Part shown: one piece after another, positions 22,940-34,214 of the stretch
Position numbering within the stretch: the stretch's first letter is position 1
Layout: every line of letters begins with the position of its first letter
Assembly: GCF_036373705.1 (NCBI RefSeq)
Contig: NC_089851.1
Coordinates: 52,731,812 to 52,795,811, forward strand
Source: Amia ocellicauda
Taxonomy: Eukaryota > Chordata > Actinopteri > Amiiformes > Amiidae
Direction: 5' to 3'
Length of the DNA stretch: 64,000 nucleotides
Notes under the pieces: generated by a model
Databases searched by the model: none
What the model was told of the DNA's origin: nothing
The model's input: only the letters and a program-made list of their open reading frames with translations
Made by a program: the position numbers and the translations under genes

Positions 22940-23790
22940 CAAAACGTCAGTACAACGAAATCATGAGTGCTCCTACCATAGCAATACTATACAATCCCAG
23001 GCTCTCTCAGCGCTACACAAGCCCAGGTCCAGCGCAGTTTCAGGACATGAAGCGGCGGCAGCAGCTTTAGAGACCCATCAGACCCGCACACAGAGCCGCT
23101 GTTTCCAGCGCAGGGGCTGATGGGATTGCTCTGGTGAGCTGCGGTGCTGTGACATGACGTCACTAAATGCCCCTCGAGTGCCAGGCTGATGAATGTGCAG
23201 AACAAAACAACATGCCGAGTGAGCCGTCTGTGCACTTTCTTATGTGTCTGTAATGGGAAGAAATAACCACTGTAATCTGTCGCACTTTGTGTTCATTATT
23301 ATTTGAGTCTATCGGTCCCTCAATACAGAGCCTCTGCATCAGCAGCACTGCGGACCGATGCCAGTGGCTGTTTATTGAAGCTGGGCTTTTATCGCAGTTT
23401 GTCAATATGTATTGATTATTACATATGGAGAAGCCAATCAGAAATCAAACTTTGGTGTTCAGTTTCATTGCATTCATATCATTCACTGCATATCATTCTG
23501 GTACCATAGTAATAAAGATACTCAGTCGAGGACACTTTATAAGATATTTTTTCTCTCCTCTATGTGGCGCTGCAGGTTAAACATTCTCAGTCTTGGAGTG
23601 GCGGCACCAGAGCAGCACTGGGCCCCCAAACAGTGTGGCTTGAAACCTAGATAGAGCCAATCATTTTAACCTTTTGACTTGTCCATTATAACTCCAATTA
23701 AATCATTAATATATAACTCTTTTAATAATCATTATTGTAATTATCGCTTCACTGCACCGGCTCTTTTCATGTTGTATTACAGCTCGGGCA
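22940..23790. other. Unassigned DNA
   Basis: GC content is higher at 22990-23170 but no open frame looks real. Nothing recognised. Confidence 0.35.
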
Positions 23791-23803
23791 GTGCTCTGTT
23801 CAC

Positions 23804-23806
<3 letters not shown>

Positions 23807-23877
<71 letters not shown>
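23807..23877. repeat. (CT)n microsatellite
   Basis: About 35 uninterrupted TC dinucleotides. It produces a meaningless serine-leucine translation. Confidence 0.95.
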
Positions 23878-23880
<3 letters not shown>

Positions 23881-23993
23881 GTGGGGGGTGACTCACGAGA
23901 GGTTTATAGACTGTTTTATTCTTTGTTCATGTTTGATTTTAAATAGTTCTAATTGTTCCTTTGTTAGGTTATTGTGGTGGTCTTTTTTGGGCC

Positions 23994-24110
23994 ATTATGG
24001 CCCAAAGCGGGGGGGATCCTGTAGACACGGGGTGAGGATCAATACAGAGGAGTATGTCTCTGTGCAGGAGTGTGTTCTTGCTGTGGGGAAGGTAGTTGGG
24101 TGTAAGCATG
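23994..24110 (+). pseudogene. Tx1-type LINE ORF1, 5' piece (interrupted)
   Basis: In one frame this reads RINTEEYVSVQECVLAVGKV and VGCKH. If the gypsy insertion 24111-29635 and one copy of its CATG duplication are ignored, the frame continues without a break into VKSASRMNRPVVIFLGSEML at 29640. A start candidate lies at 23998 (ATGGCCCAAAG), but a TGA separates that frame from the conserved part, so the extreme N-terminus is damaged or lies in another frame. Confidence 0.65.
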
Positions 24111-24406
24111 TGTGGCACTATGTGTGCTGAACTTAATGAAAAACATTGCACCCCCATAGTACAGGCCTTTAAATTGGGATAATACAATAGACTGCGTTGT
24201 TATAGCTTCCGACCAGCAGGTGGCGAGCGTTATGTCTTCTTTCACTGAAATGCGTCAGTAACGCAATAGTAAACAAGTCCAAAGAAGACGCAAGATAGAA
24301 CTGCAGTCTGAATAAGTAAAAGAATACCCTTTTTCTGTGTTTTACAGAAACAATAAATGTGTTGCACCGGGATGGACTCCGTTCTCTTAATTCTATAAAT
24401 GCAACA
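24111..24406 (+). repeat. 5' LTR of the gypsy element
   Basis: 296 bp from TGTGGCAC to GCAACA. It contains an AATAAATG poly(A)-type signal about 55 bp before the end and matches the 3' LTR almost throughout. A tRNA primer site directly after it could not be identified with confidence. Confidence 0.9.
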
Positions 24407-24578
24407 TAATATGGAGAGCCAGCCAGGAGAAGTAAATTAGAAGAAAGACTACTTCTCACTCAGAGACGATAACACCACGAGGAAGGGGACCTGCTTCTAT
24501 ATAATAGATTAAAAAAAAAGTCCCACTAGAAGAAACAAAAATAATAATAACAACCAAAAAAAAAAAAAAATTGAGCAT

Positions 24579-25286
24579 TTGCAAGATGAAGTGAGTGAAA
24601 TTCTACTACAGCTGGAGAAAACTAATCTTATTGAAATTTGTCGATACCTAAAGTGCCCAGAAAAAAGTGATGCAGTTTTCTTCACTAAAACCAGACGAGC
24701 TCTTATTAGGATGGCAGAGAAAGTTTTGGAGGAGATTGAGGACAAGCAGGAGGAGGAAGAGGTCTGCCAGTTTCTGAAACACCTCCTGGCATTCATCAAG
24801 GGGAGGAAGCAGGGTGTCATGGATGTAGGACCACCACCAGAATAACTCACCCAGATGAAAGATTTACAGGACAAATACCTCCAATTACAGCAATCTTAAG
24901 AACAGGCTCACAAGACTTTAGCAGAAGAGATCAAAGCACTAGGAGATAAAATGAGAGCAAACGGCAACAGGGTGATGAAAGTGGAGGAAATATCAATGCC
25001 ACTACCAGCCGCTGTGCCAGAAGTGACTCTTCGGAGGGAGTTCAGAATCTGTGGACAGATTGGAGCAGGAGGGCAGAAGGACAAGCTGTCCTATGCAAGC
25101 CTGGTCCACCAGATTGAAGCAGGACTCCGAAAGGGACATTCAGAAGTCGAGATCATTGAGGCAGTTATTCGTGCAGTCAGCCCTGGACTTCATCTCAGAG
25201 ATATGTTGGAGATCAAGAGTGGACTTACTCTCTTGCACATTGAAAACCATACTCAAAGGACACTACAAGGAAGACAGCTCATCTGA
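24579..25286 (+). pseudogene. Gypsy gag remnant
   Basis: An open segment (24579-24845) reads LQDEVSEILLQLEKTNLIEI and RKQGVMDVGPPPE, then a stop. The same frame resumes with DLQDKYLQLQQ, a second stop, and coiled-coil-like text (AHKTLAEEIKALGDKMRANG). 24951-25286 continues with LRREFRICGQIGAGGQKDKL and LVHQIEAGLRKGHSEVEIIE, the conserved gag core of this fish gypsy lineage. A frameshift near 25210 moves the reading into the next ORF. The CCHC knuckle expected at the end of gag is missing, apparently through a deletion near 25430. Confidence 0.7.
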
Positions 25287-26376
25287 TTTATTCCACAAGC
25301 TGATGAATATATCCCAGGAGCCCAGAGAGTCAGCTCAGAACTTTATATTCAGAGCAATTGAGTTAAAAGAGAAGTTGCGGTGGAAGTCAACCGACAAAGA
25401 GACTGAAGATCAGTCTAACCAAACAGAGATACCTTTCATTGGCTGGATTGAGGTGAGATTTCAGTTGGACTGTGATCTAACTGTGACAGAGACACGTACA
25501 GTTCCAATTTTAGTATCAAGTGACTCAAATGTGGCTGAAGATCCAATTATTGGTTTCAATGTAATTGAAGAGATAGTAAACCGAGGGAAGGGGGCAACAA
25601 AAACAACAACTGATGTTATCCAGATGATGAGTGCAGCGTTTTCTGTACCAGTGAAGACCGCTGAATCCATGTTGAGGCTCATGCAGACCCAAGATGTAAG
25701 ACATGATGCAGGCATTGCGAGAACAGGACGCAAGAGAGTAGTTCTGCCAGCAGACCAGATTACCCCTGTCCATGCCCGTGCACATGTAGGAGCGCTGTAT
25801 AAAGACCAAGAGATGCTCTTTGTCCCATCTGAGCTGTGTCCACTTCCAGAAGGCCTCCTCATCAGTGAAGCATTGGTGGCTGTTCGGGAGGTGAGTCCTA
25901 TCTATGTGCCTGTCCCCATTGCAAATACCACAAAGCATGACATCATACTAGACCAGCACATTATCCTGGGCCACCTACAAACAGTGAAAGCAGTGTATCC
26001 AGCAGCAGTGGTACCAGCAAATGATCAGGAACAACAGCATGAACAAACATGCAACCACTCTGACAATTTGTTTAAGCCTGAAGAAGCAAAATTGAAGGAG
26101 CAGGCTGATGTCAGTAGCGGAAGCACTCAGAAGTGGGACCCTCCTGTGAATTTGGACCACTTAAGTGAGGCTCAACAACAAGCGGTTAGACAGATGTTGA
26201 GAGATGAGTGTAATGCTTTTGCCTTTGATGACAACAATATTGGTTGCATTCCATCCCTTAACATTCATATTACACTTAAGGACACCATACCTGTTCAGAA
26301 AACCTACATGTCAATTCCAAAGTCTCTCCACCAAGAAGTAAAAGAGTATATACAGGATCTGCTCAACCGGGGGTGA
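25240..26376 (+). pseudogene. Gypsy pol remnant: protease C-terminus to RT start
   Basis: The ORF runs from gag core residues (GHYKEDSSSDLFHKLMNI) directly into IPFIGWIEVRFQLDCDLTV and AEDPIIGFNVIEEIVN, the C-terminal half of a retropepsin. The aspartate-containing active site itself is absent. It continues through a linker to PSLNIHITLKDTIPVQKTYM and SIPKSLHQEVKEYIQDLLNR, the usual N-terminus of the reverse transcriptase, and then stops. The finger and palm domains with the YxDD motif are missing: the next readable sequence is already RNase H. Confidence 0.75.
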
Positions 26377-26384
26377 TTGCCTGT

Positions 26385-26893
26385 TAAAGCCACCTGTCCT
26401 GGGATACCCGGACTTCACACAGCCATTTGTGTTACACTGTGATGCATCACAGGAAGGACTTGGAGCGGTGTTATAACAAAGGCAGTGAGGTAAGATGGTA
26501 GTAATTGCATGTGGCTCAAGAACACTAACACTGCCAGAGAAAAACTACCATATGCACTCAGGACAATTATAATTTGTAGCCTTAAAATGGTCTGTTTGTG
26601 AGCGATTTAGGGATTATCTGTACCATGCACCATCATTTGTGTTATACACAGACAATAACCCTCTCACCTATGTCCTCACAACAGCCAAATTAAATGCAAC
26701 AGGCCACCGGTGGGTAGCACAGCTTGCGGATTTCAACTTTACCATCAAATACCGCCCTGGCAAGTCTAATGCTGATGCAGATGGCCTGTCCCGGATGCCA
26801 TTGGACATAGACAGTTACATGAACCAGTGCACTGAGGAAATACAACAGGATATAATCAGCTCTTCAATGCTTGGAGTATTGGTAGAGCTGTAA
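26385..26893 (+). pseudogene. Gypsy RNase H remnant
   Basis: Starts LLKPPVLGYPDFTQPFVLHC then DASQEGLGAV, with the first catalytic Asp in HCDAS. Stops follow at about 26475 and 26487. The frame resumes with SRTLTLPEKNYHMHS, another stop, then ALKWSVCERFRDYLYHAPSF and YTDNNPLTYVLTTAKLNATG, and ends YRPGKSNADADGLSRMP. Order and spacing are those of Ty3/gypsy RNase H with the connector to integrase. Confidence 0.8.
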
Positions 26894-26923
26894 AAACCAT
26901 CGCAGGGGATAGGGACAGTCTTT

Positions 26924-28819
26924 ATGAATGTGTTGGAACTGGTGCAAGACACACATTCCAGTACAATTGCTGGTCCTCTAACAACTGGACAGATCAGAAA
27001 GGCACAAGAGAGTGACCCCATCATTGGGAGAGTCTTGAAATACAAATCAAGGAGCCAGCATCCACCCATAGACAGGCAGAAAACTGAACATCCTGATGTC
27101 AATGTATTACTGAGACAGTGGACTAAGCTGTATGTGGACAAAGATGGAGTGTTATTCAGGAAAACATCTGGATGGGACCAACTAATCTTGCCCAAAGGAT
27201 AGCACCCACTTGTGTTTGAGGAGTTACACCAGAAGATGGGACACCTTGGTTGCGAAAGAACACCAACTTTGATCAGGGACAGATTCTATTGGCCACGGAT
27301 GCAAAATGATGTTGAACATTTTGTGACCAAAGTTTGCGAGTGCCTGAAAAAGAAAAAACCTAACAAGCCCACAAGAGCCCCATTATATACCATCACCACA
27401 ACCTATCCATTTGAAATGGTGTCCATTGATTTCCTACATTTGGAGCCATGTAAACAGGGGTATGAATACATCCTGGTGGTTATGGACCATTATACGCGGT
27501 TCGCACAAGCGTATGCCACCAAAAACAAAGCTGCCAAGACTGTAGCAGAAAAGATTTTCAATGACTTTGCACTCAAATTTGGTTTTCCAAGTAAGATCCA
27601 CCACGACATGTGGAAGGAATTTGAAAATCAAATGTTTGCAAGATTGCAAGAGGTCTCTGGGGTGCATAACTCTCACACAACACCATACCATCCCCAGGGA
27701 AACCCCAGGTTGAGAGATCCAACAGGACGCTATTAGCCATGTTGAGGACTAACAGAAAAGGAGAAGGCAGACTGGAAAAGTTCCTTGGGTAAGGTCATTC
27801 ATGCCTACAATTGTACACGCAGTGAGGCTACCGGATACTCACCATCCCCAAGACTCCCAATTGACCTCCTTTTCAATCTCAATGCTGATGGAAAACAGAA
27901 AACCTATGAAGACTATGTTACAGACTCGCAAAAGAGAATGAAGGAAGCATACCACATTGCATCCAGAGCAGCCAACAGAGAAGCAGCCAGGGGAAAAGTA
28001 TACTATGATAGAAGAGTCCATGGCAATGACTTACAGGCTGGTGGCCGAGTGCTCATCCGCAACCTGACTGAAAGAGGGAGACCGGGGAAGATCCGGTCAT
28101 ACTGGGAAGATAAGGTTCACATAGTGGTACAGAGGAAATGCAAGGAAAGTCCTGTCTATGAGGTAAGACCAGAGAGTGGTGAAGGTAGAAGTCGTGTGAT
28201 TCACAGGAATCTGTTGCTGCCATGTGATCACTTACCACTGGAAAAACCTGAAAAGACTTCATGCCAGATTAAAACAAAGAGAAATGGTTCTTTGCAAAAC
28301 AACAAGAACAAAAAGAAAGTTATGAGAGAACCAGAGCCTCAATTGGACTCCGAGAGTGACTCAGGGGAAGACTATCAACTGACATACAGGTTGAGGCTAC
28401 ACAGAGACAGGAACCTCAAGACTGGGAACTCAGTCCTAAACCCTCAGACTCGAGCCTTCCAACCCCAAGCCACACAGCAGTCCCGTGAACACTTGCCGTC
28501 AGCTGATGAACATGGAAGTATGCTGCTTCATGAGGATCTGCAGTTGAACAGTTACAGTGAGTGTGAGGATCAGGTTCACCATGTAAGTTCCGAAGCAGAA
28601 CATTCATCTGCTGAAGAGAGCCAAAACTCAGCACAGCCACTCAGACTGTATCCACAGAGAGAGAGACGCCAACCAAGAATGTTGACTTATGGAACCTTAG
28701 GACAACCTTCTATTGTACAGAGAGACTTGACAGTGAAGGGCATGCAAACAACACATTTGTCTGGTGGTTACGGCTTTTGGAGGCCATGGAACACAATGGA
28801 CATACAGCCTGTTTATTAG
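26924..28819 (+). pseudogene. Gypsy integrase, frameshifted
   Basis: After a linker, 27212-27736 gives the HHCC-like domain (HQKMGHLGCERTPTLIRDRF and CECLKKKK; the second zinc-binding Cys pair looks altered) and the catalytic core (MVSIDFLHLEPCKQGYEYIL with the first Asp, IHHDMWKEFENQMF with the second). Near 27705 a base change shifts the frame just before the QVERSNRTLLAML segment that carries the catalytic Glu. 27785-28819 supplies the rest of the core and the C-terminal domain (LQAGGRVLIRNLTERGRPGK, VYEVRPESGEGRSRVIHRN), followed by a 200-residue acidic or polar tail. The protein is therefore split. Confidence 0.8.
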
Positions 28820-29324
28820 TGCGTTACATTGAATATTGTACATTGTTACTATGGACATTAGAATGTGTTTACCTGTAAATTATGGTAAATATGTGTTTAT
28901 ATTTCTTGATTAATACATGAGGACAGTATATCAATGTCTGCTGAAAGGGAAAAAGTATTATCAGACTAAGGTCAACTATGCCGTAAGATTGAGTGTGGTT
29001 ACAGAAAAGAGTAATGGTAATAAGGGAAGAGAAAAAAACTGGTTAGAGTGAACAATTGTTCTAAAACCCTCAGGTGAAAAGTGACAATTACAGTAGCAAA
29101 ATAAATATGGTTTAAGCTTAGAGTGCACAATGAGCTTTTCCATAGCCCTTGGTAGACCGTAAGGAGTGTCACTACCAAGCTAATGTCATAGTCCTGTGAA
29201 TATATAGATTTCGTTTTTTTTAAGAAAACCTACTTCTAACTAGCCAGTTATAAAAAAAAAAAACGAGCAGACAAAATGTGTTAGCCTTCTGGAAGGGTAA
29301 ATGTCAGGTGACATTAAAAAGTTT

Positions 29325-29335
29325 GAGGGGGAGAG
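29325..29335 (+). promoter_or_regulatory. Polypurine tract of the gypsy element
   Basis: GAGGGGGAGAG immediately precedes the 3' LTR, the normal position for the plus-strand primer. The AT-rich stretch 28820-29324 between integrase and this tract has no coding signal. Confidence 0.75.
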
Positions 29336-29635
29336 TGTGGCACTATGTGTGCCTTAACTTAACTTAACGAAAAACATTGCACCCATAGTACAGGCCTTTA
29401 AATTGGGATAATACAATACACTGCGTTGTTATAGCTTCCGACCAGCAGGTGGCGAGCATTATGTCTTCTTTCACTGAAATGCGTCAGTAACGCAATAGTA
29501 AACAAGTCCAAAGAAGACGCAAGATAGAACTGCAGTCTGAATAAGTAAAATAATACCCTTTTTCTGTGTTTTACAGAGACAATAAATGTGTTGCACTGGG
29601 ATGGACTCCGTTCTCTTCATTCTATAAATGCAACA
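29336..29635 (+). repeat. 3' LTR of the gypsy element
   Basis: 300 bp, partner of 24111-24406, with the same TG...CA termini. It carries a short extra TTAAC-type repeat near its start and lacks 2 bp in a C run compared with the 5' LTR. Confidence 0.9.
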
Positions 29636-30152
29636 CATGTCAAGTCCGCGTCCCGTATGAATCGGCCAGTGGTTATATTTTTAGGTAGCGAAATGCTGGT
29701 GAATAGACTGGTGGAAGAAGGCGTTATTATGTGTGACATTTTTTTTCCCCGTTTTGCCACTTGCTTCACCTGTAAGTAGGATCACCATTTCTAACGTCCC
29801 TCGTTTTATGAGGAATGCGGTTCTGGAGCAGGAGTTGCTTCGATATGGTAAATTAATGTCCCCGATCAAGCGCCAAAACTTTTCGGAGGCAAGTATCATT
29901 GATATGCATGACCCGAACATGGTGATAAACACTGTGATGAAATGTAGTGTGGATGGCAGTGTTTATAATGTGTTTGTAACCTCTGAGAAATGTTTTGTTT
30001 GTTTTAAAGTGCGGCACATGAAGAGGATGTGTCCTGACAGGAATCATGAGGGCTTGGCAAGGGAGAATGTTGCTGCCATGGACGGCGGGGTTGAGGAGAC
30101 TGAGCCCCAGGAACGGCAGGAGGGGGGCGGCCGCTCAGTTGAGTTTTTGTAA
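29636..30152 (+). pseudogene. Tx1-type LINE ORF1, 3' piece with zinc knuckle
   Basis: Continues the frame of 23994-24110 after the gypsy element: VVIFLGSEMLVNRLVEEGVI, MCDIFFPVLPLASPVSRI (shifted by one base in the T run near 29745), ISNVPRFMRNAVLEQELLRY, and ends in a CCHC knuckle, CFVCFKVRHMKRMC (C-X2-C-X4-H-X4-C), plus an acidic tail. Family knowledge: ORF1 proteins of Tx1/L1-like fish LINEs are gag-like RNA-binding proteins of this layout. No EN/RT follows; 30160-30530 is unassigned. Confidence 0.7.
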
Positions 30153-30529
30153 ACCAGCCCTGTTCTGAGGGCAGCGCTACCCCAGGGGCAGAACAGGATG
30201 ACGCGCCTGATTGGTTACTATGCCTTTAGAAGGCGGGTCGTAGATCACGCGTTTGATTGGGTTGTTTAATTGTTCTTGGATGCGGGACTTGGCTCTGAGG
30301 TGGATTTATTTTGAAGTAAAAAAACGCGAAAAGATTAGTGGAATTAGCAAATGTTACCCTACCAGGCTGTAATCTTAATCATGAAATGTAAGTACAATAT
30401 ATACCGTTTTATATATTTACATTTTGCATAGCATTACTGAGATTAACAAGAATAATTAATATGTACTGTATATGTATTGTATATACCCACTGGCACAGGC
30501 ATGGCTGGAGTCCCATATGTTGCTCAGGC

Positions 30530-30749
30530 AGCATAAAAAGCAATCCAAAAAAACAAACCCATACTGCAAAAGGCAATCCAAATCCACAGAAATGCAGTAC
30601 AAAAGCAGTTAAAGAACCCAAACAAAACTTGGGTAAAAAAGAACCCCAATTTGGAAGTGTTTTCCACAAAGAGAGCAGTGTGCTGAAACACACTGCCTCC
30701 TCTCACAAACTCGCCAAACCGGTATGGTCACTCCCGCAATCAAGCACAA
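30530..30749 (-). mobile_element. 5' end of a second 5S-inserted LINE copy
   Basis: On the minus strand, sequence directly after the 5S fragment (30750-30778) matches the 5' untranslated region of the LINE at 31080-34789 for about 100 bp (landmarks GGAGTGACC, AACTCGCCAAACCGG in complement, and GTGTTTTCCACAAAGAG in plus orientation). It then diverges near 30645. The rest of this copy is missing or rearranged; the plus-strand ORF1 at 29636-30152 may be an inverted part of it. Confidence 0.65.
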
Positions 30750-30778
30750 GGTGCGTTCAGGACAGTGTGGCCACAAGC
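30750..30778 (-). pseudogene. 5S rRNA 5' fragment (nt 1 to ~29)
   Basis: The minus strand reads GCTTGTGGCCACACTGTCCT then GAACGCACC, the first 29 nt of 5S rRNA with a few changes, and is then cut by LINE sequence at the same place as the copy at 34790-34818. Confidence 0.8.
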
Positions 30779-30984
30779 CGAGAGGCCTGGCTGCATGATG
30801 TCTCTTAAAGGCAGGCGGGTATTGATGCAACTTCCAGCAAAAAAAAAAAAATGGAGGGAAAAATATCAGTACAGGAAAGGGTGTTGAAAGTAGCCGGGTA
30901 GGTGTAGAATACTTCAATTATATCTCCTCCAGACAGAAAGAGAGTAATAAGAGCTATGATGAAGTTACCCAGGAGATGTAAAAA
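30779..30984 (-). repeat. 5S rDNA intergenic spacer, copy 1
   Basis: 206 bp lying between a 5S 3' end (30985) and the next 5S 5' end (30778). It is nearly identical to the spacer 34819-35022: both hold an A-run before ATGGAGGG, GAAAGGGTGTTGAAAGTAGC and GCTGCATGATGTCTCTTAAA. Equal size and sequence show a tandem 5S rDNA array of about 323-bp units. Confidence 0.8.
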
Positions 30985-31079
30985 GCTTGCAGCACCTGGT
31001 ATTTCCAGGAGGTCTCCCATCCAAGTACTGACCAGGTCCTGCCCTGTTTAGCTTCCGAGATCTGACGAGATCGGGCATG
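30985..31079 (-). pseudogene. 5S rRNA 3' fragment
   Basis: The minus strand runs from CATGCCCGATCTCGTCAGAT through GGAAGCTAAACAGGG and GTACTTGGATGGGAGACC to GGTGCTGCAAGC, then TTTTTAC (a pol III-type terminator). It lacks the first ~21 nt, which are at 34790-34818 on the other side of the LINE. Together the two halves form one 5S gene split by the insertion. Confidence 0.9.
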
Positions 31080-31250
31080 TTTTTTTTTTGTTTTTTTTTT
31101 CTTTTTTTTTTTGATCTCAGATTGTGCTGAACAACGGATCATTTTGTCGTTCACGTGCATAAAACAGCAAATTGTCATCATCGATCACAGGTAAATGTAA
31201 ACCAAAAGCAATACTTAGAAAGTATAGAACAGACAGGAGTATCAAGAAAA

Positions 31251-33430
31251 TCATACAGAAAGAATCAGATCATCACCCATCAGTTTTACGATTACATTAT
31301 TATATAAAAATATCTCTTTGAAACGAGTCATGGCCCTCTCATCCCTCTTACAAAACGAATACACTGAATAGATATCCCGTTTCAGACTCAGTGTGAATAG
31401 GTGAACTACATCCAGTGTTTCACCACTAAACAGAGATCGATTTCGCCTCTTGTAAACTGCATGTCGAGCATGACTAAGAAGAAAGTTAATGAATTCCACA
31501 TTGACTTTGGGGAATACCCCGTGTAACCCAAATAAGAAAAGAGAATCCCAGGACACCGAGTGAAGGTCTTGTTGAATCTCCACATCAGCAAACCCATAGA
31601 ACCCCTCTAACAACTGGTGTAGATAAATCCCCAACCCCTTCAACTCTGCACACTGTACAAAAAAGTGCATAATGCCTTCCACCCGCTGCTGACACACTGA
31701 GCACAAACTAGTGTCTGCAAGATGCAACTTATGGAGAAGCCACTGTGAAAATATGCAGTTGTGCCGCAACCTAAAGTTGAGATCCTCACAGTCAGGGGAA
31801 TTAAAAGCAATACGTAAGTTCCTCCATAAGTAGGAAACAGACATGGTCGGGCACCTCCTCTGCCAAAGCAATTCAGACTCTGGCCGGACAAAAACGGCAC
31901 GCAAGAGGGACAGATAAAACAACTGTGTCACACAATCAAGAAAGGGGACAGGAAACTCCCTCCCCTGCAAAATAAATTGCGGGACAGACCTTGTGGGACA
32001 AAGGATAGTGTTACACCCCTCATTAATTACTCTTATCCAACTCTCAGGAAGAGCACGCTTAATGGTATCATACTCCACAGCCACGATTCTAAAAGGCACA
32101 TCCTCATTCTTCTCCCAAACTGAGTCTGCAATGGCCTGAGTGGGCAAAAACCCCCCCAAACCACATACATGATATCCTGCACCCGAAGCACCCCCGCCTC
32201 CACAAAACACTGCCCATAAAGGGACTTGCCACCTGATTGAAGCAAAGGGTTAAGAAAGAGTGGCTGATTAAGAATCTGCTCCCTACTATCAGGACTAAAA
32301 GACAGAGATGGCAAGAATTCGGCCCATGATAGCAACACTTCCTGATAAAACTGGGGAATACCCCGCAGCATAGAAGGTCGAAGACACATACACAAAATAC
32401 TCTCACCCATCCCCAACCCCCCCCATTTATTAAAATAGTGCAGCAGAAACCCTTTCCACACACTACAATTCCCCCGGTCTAAAAAACGCTTCAGTACTAC
32501 AATGCAAAAGCTCTTCTTCTTTAATGGCAGGTCTGCAAGCATCAACCCCCCCCTACGAACTTCCCCAATCATGGTGTTATAGCCAATTTTCGCCGGCTTA
32601 CCCTCCCACAAAAACCTGCCCACTAAGCTTTTCACCTGCATCTCAACCCACTGAGGAAGCTCCATCACATTCAGCAAAAACCAGAGCCGGGAGAGCAACA
32701 GGCTATTAATAACCAGAACTCGACCTTTTAAAGTTAAAACTCTGCAAGACCAGAGATTTAAAATCGCCACTAATTTCTGGATCCTGCCCCGCCAGTTCAA
32801 CTCCACAACCACCTCCTCCTCCAACCCAATGTACACTCCCAAAATCTGTAGCGCATCCCCCACCACCTTAAAAGGAATAGAAAGAGTACACATTGCAACA
32901 CTCGGATGAATGGCCAAAATTTCTGATTTGCCTACATTCACCTTTGCCCCTGAAGCTGAGCAGTACATATCAAACACTGCCATCACTGTGGGAACACAAG
33001 TCAAACTAGAGAGCGTGAGAGTTGTATCGTCTGCATGTTGATAAAGAAGAGACTGAGTTACGCAATCAGGGATAGCAATACCCACAATCTCCCTATTCTG
33101 CTGTAAGGCCAAACTCAAAGGCTCCACCACCAGAGAATAAAGCAAAGCAGATAAAGGGCAACCCTGTCTTACCGACCTCTCCACTGGAAAAAAGTCTGTC
33201 AGGTACCCGTTGCATTTAACCCGGCTATAAATACCTGTGTAAAAAATCCCAACCCAAGAAATAAAATGCTTAACAAACCCAAACCGCTGAAGCACCTCAA
33301 GAAGATAATCATGCTCTACCCTATCAAAAGCCTTCTCTTGATCGATCTTCAAGATATAGCCCTCCTGCTGCTCCTCCTTCAAATAAGGGACAGGACAGGC
33401 TGCTCTCCACGAGTCTCTCAATCCCCTCAT
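31251..33430 (-). pseudogene. LINE reverse transcriptase and C-terminal domain, broken
   Basis: 33430-32033 begins GYILKIDQEKAFDRVEHDYL (RT motif A), then VRQGCPLSALLYSLVVEPL (motif B region) and the catalytic box as LLYQHADDTTLTL, where family members usually have YADD or FADD. It continues through the thumb (LGVYIGLEEEVVVELNWRGR, LTLKGRVLVINSLLLSRLW). A frame change near 32150 joins it to 32210-31251, which carries RHNCIFSQWLLHKLHLADTS and the C-terminal CSVCQQRVEGIMHFFVQC zinc motif. The RT fingers upstream of motif A are missing. Confidence 0.85.
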
Positions 33431-34214
33431 TAAAATCCACCTCTTTCAAAAGTTGATTATTAAAACACCAAAGCCCAGGCCCCTTCTGCAATTTACAAAA
33501 ATTAAGCTCAAAGGAAAAGAAAGCATGGTCACTGAAAGAAGTGTACCCATAAGAGACTTTCCCTATATTGCTCAAAAAAGAGCCATGACAGAGTCCAAAA
33601 TCAATACGACTCTGCTTTAAAACATTTTGAACGATCTGTCTCCGAGAGAACTCTCTCTTGAATACATTCCTGCTACGCCAGAAATCAATGAACCCACTTT
33701 CGAAAAGCAACTGGCCCAACCGATCCCTGGAACAATCCAATCTCCTCATTGATACATTAAAATCCCACACCACCAGTACATTATCTCTTAACAAATGTTT
33801 CCCCAACCCCTCAAAAAAGGCAAAACGATCTCTCTGCTCATTAGGACAATAAACAGTCAACAACTCAAAACTAAATCCTTGAGTAGAAACAAGCAACTTC
33901 AAAAACCTCCCTTCTGAATCGCCTTCAACCCTTGAAACTGTCCCTGGAAAGCAAGATCTCACTAATACTGCCACCCCCCTCCTATGGTTAATGAAATTAC
34001 TAAAAAATATCTGCCCATCCCACAAATGCTGAAAGCTCCGAACCAAATCATCGTCCCAAAAGGTTTCCTGCAAACAAACCATATCCGTTTTACGGACAGT
34101 AGAAAACAGCTTCTGTAACTTGCCCAAGTCACGCAACCCATTAATGTTGAGTGAAAGACAAGAAACCATAATGAAAACAAAAAAACAAAGTCCACAATTC
34201 AAACCCATCATCAA
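33324..34214 (-). pseudogene. LINE AP-endonuclease domain
   Basis: Begins with SCLSLNINGLRDLGKLQKLF (the N of LNINGL is the first catalytic site), then DMVCLQETFWDDD (E), GVAVLVRSCFPGTV, LLTVYCPNEQRDRF and VVWDFNVSMRRLDC (usually GDFN; here W replaces G). It ends with the SDH signature as SFSDHAFFSFELNF. This is an APE-type endonuclease that nicks target DNA. After KGPGLWCFNNQLLKEVDFNE the sequence jumps, with loss of perhaps 250 residues or more, into RT motif A near 33420. Confidence 0.85.

Larger units (their letters stand above)
24111..29635 (+). mobile_element. Gypsy-type LTR retrotransposon with CATG target duplication
   Basis: Two similar LTRs (24111-24406 and 29336-29635) begin TGTGGCAC and end GCAACA. 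The host tetranucleotide CATG flanks the element on both sides (24107-24110 and 29636-29639), proving a single insertion. A purine tract (GAGGGGGAGAG) sits just before the 3' LTR. The interior carries gag, a protease remnant, RNase H and integrase, but the reverse transcriptase is deleted and several stops or frameshifts exist. The LTRs differ at roughly 3% of aligned positions plus two short indels, so the insertion is not very recent. The element sits inside LINE ORF1. Confidence 0.9.

Noticed and set aside
24407..24440. tRNA primer-binding site of the 24 kb gypsy element
   Set aside because: Sequence after the LTR (TATGGAGAGCCAGCC) does not clearly fit a tRNA 3' end that I can name.
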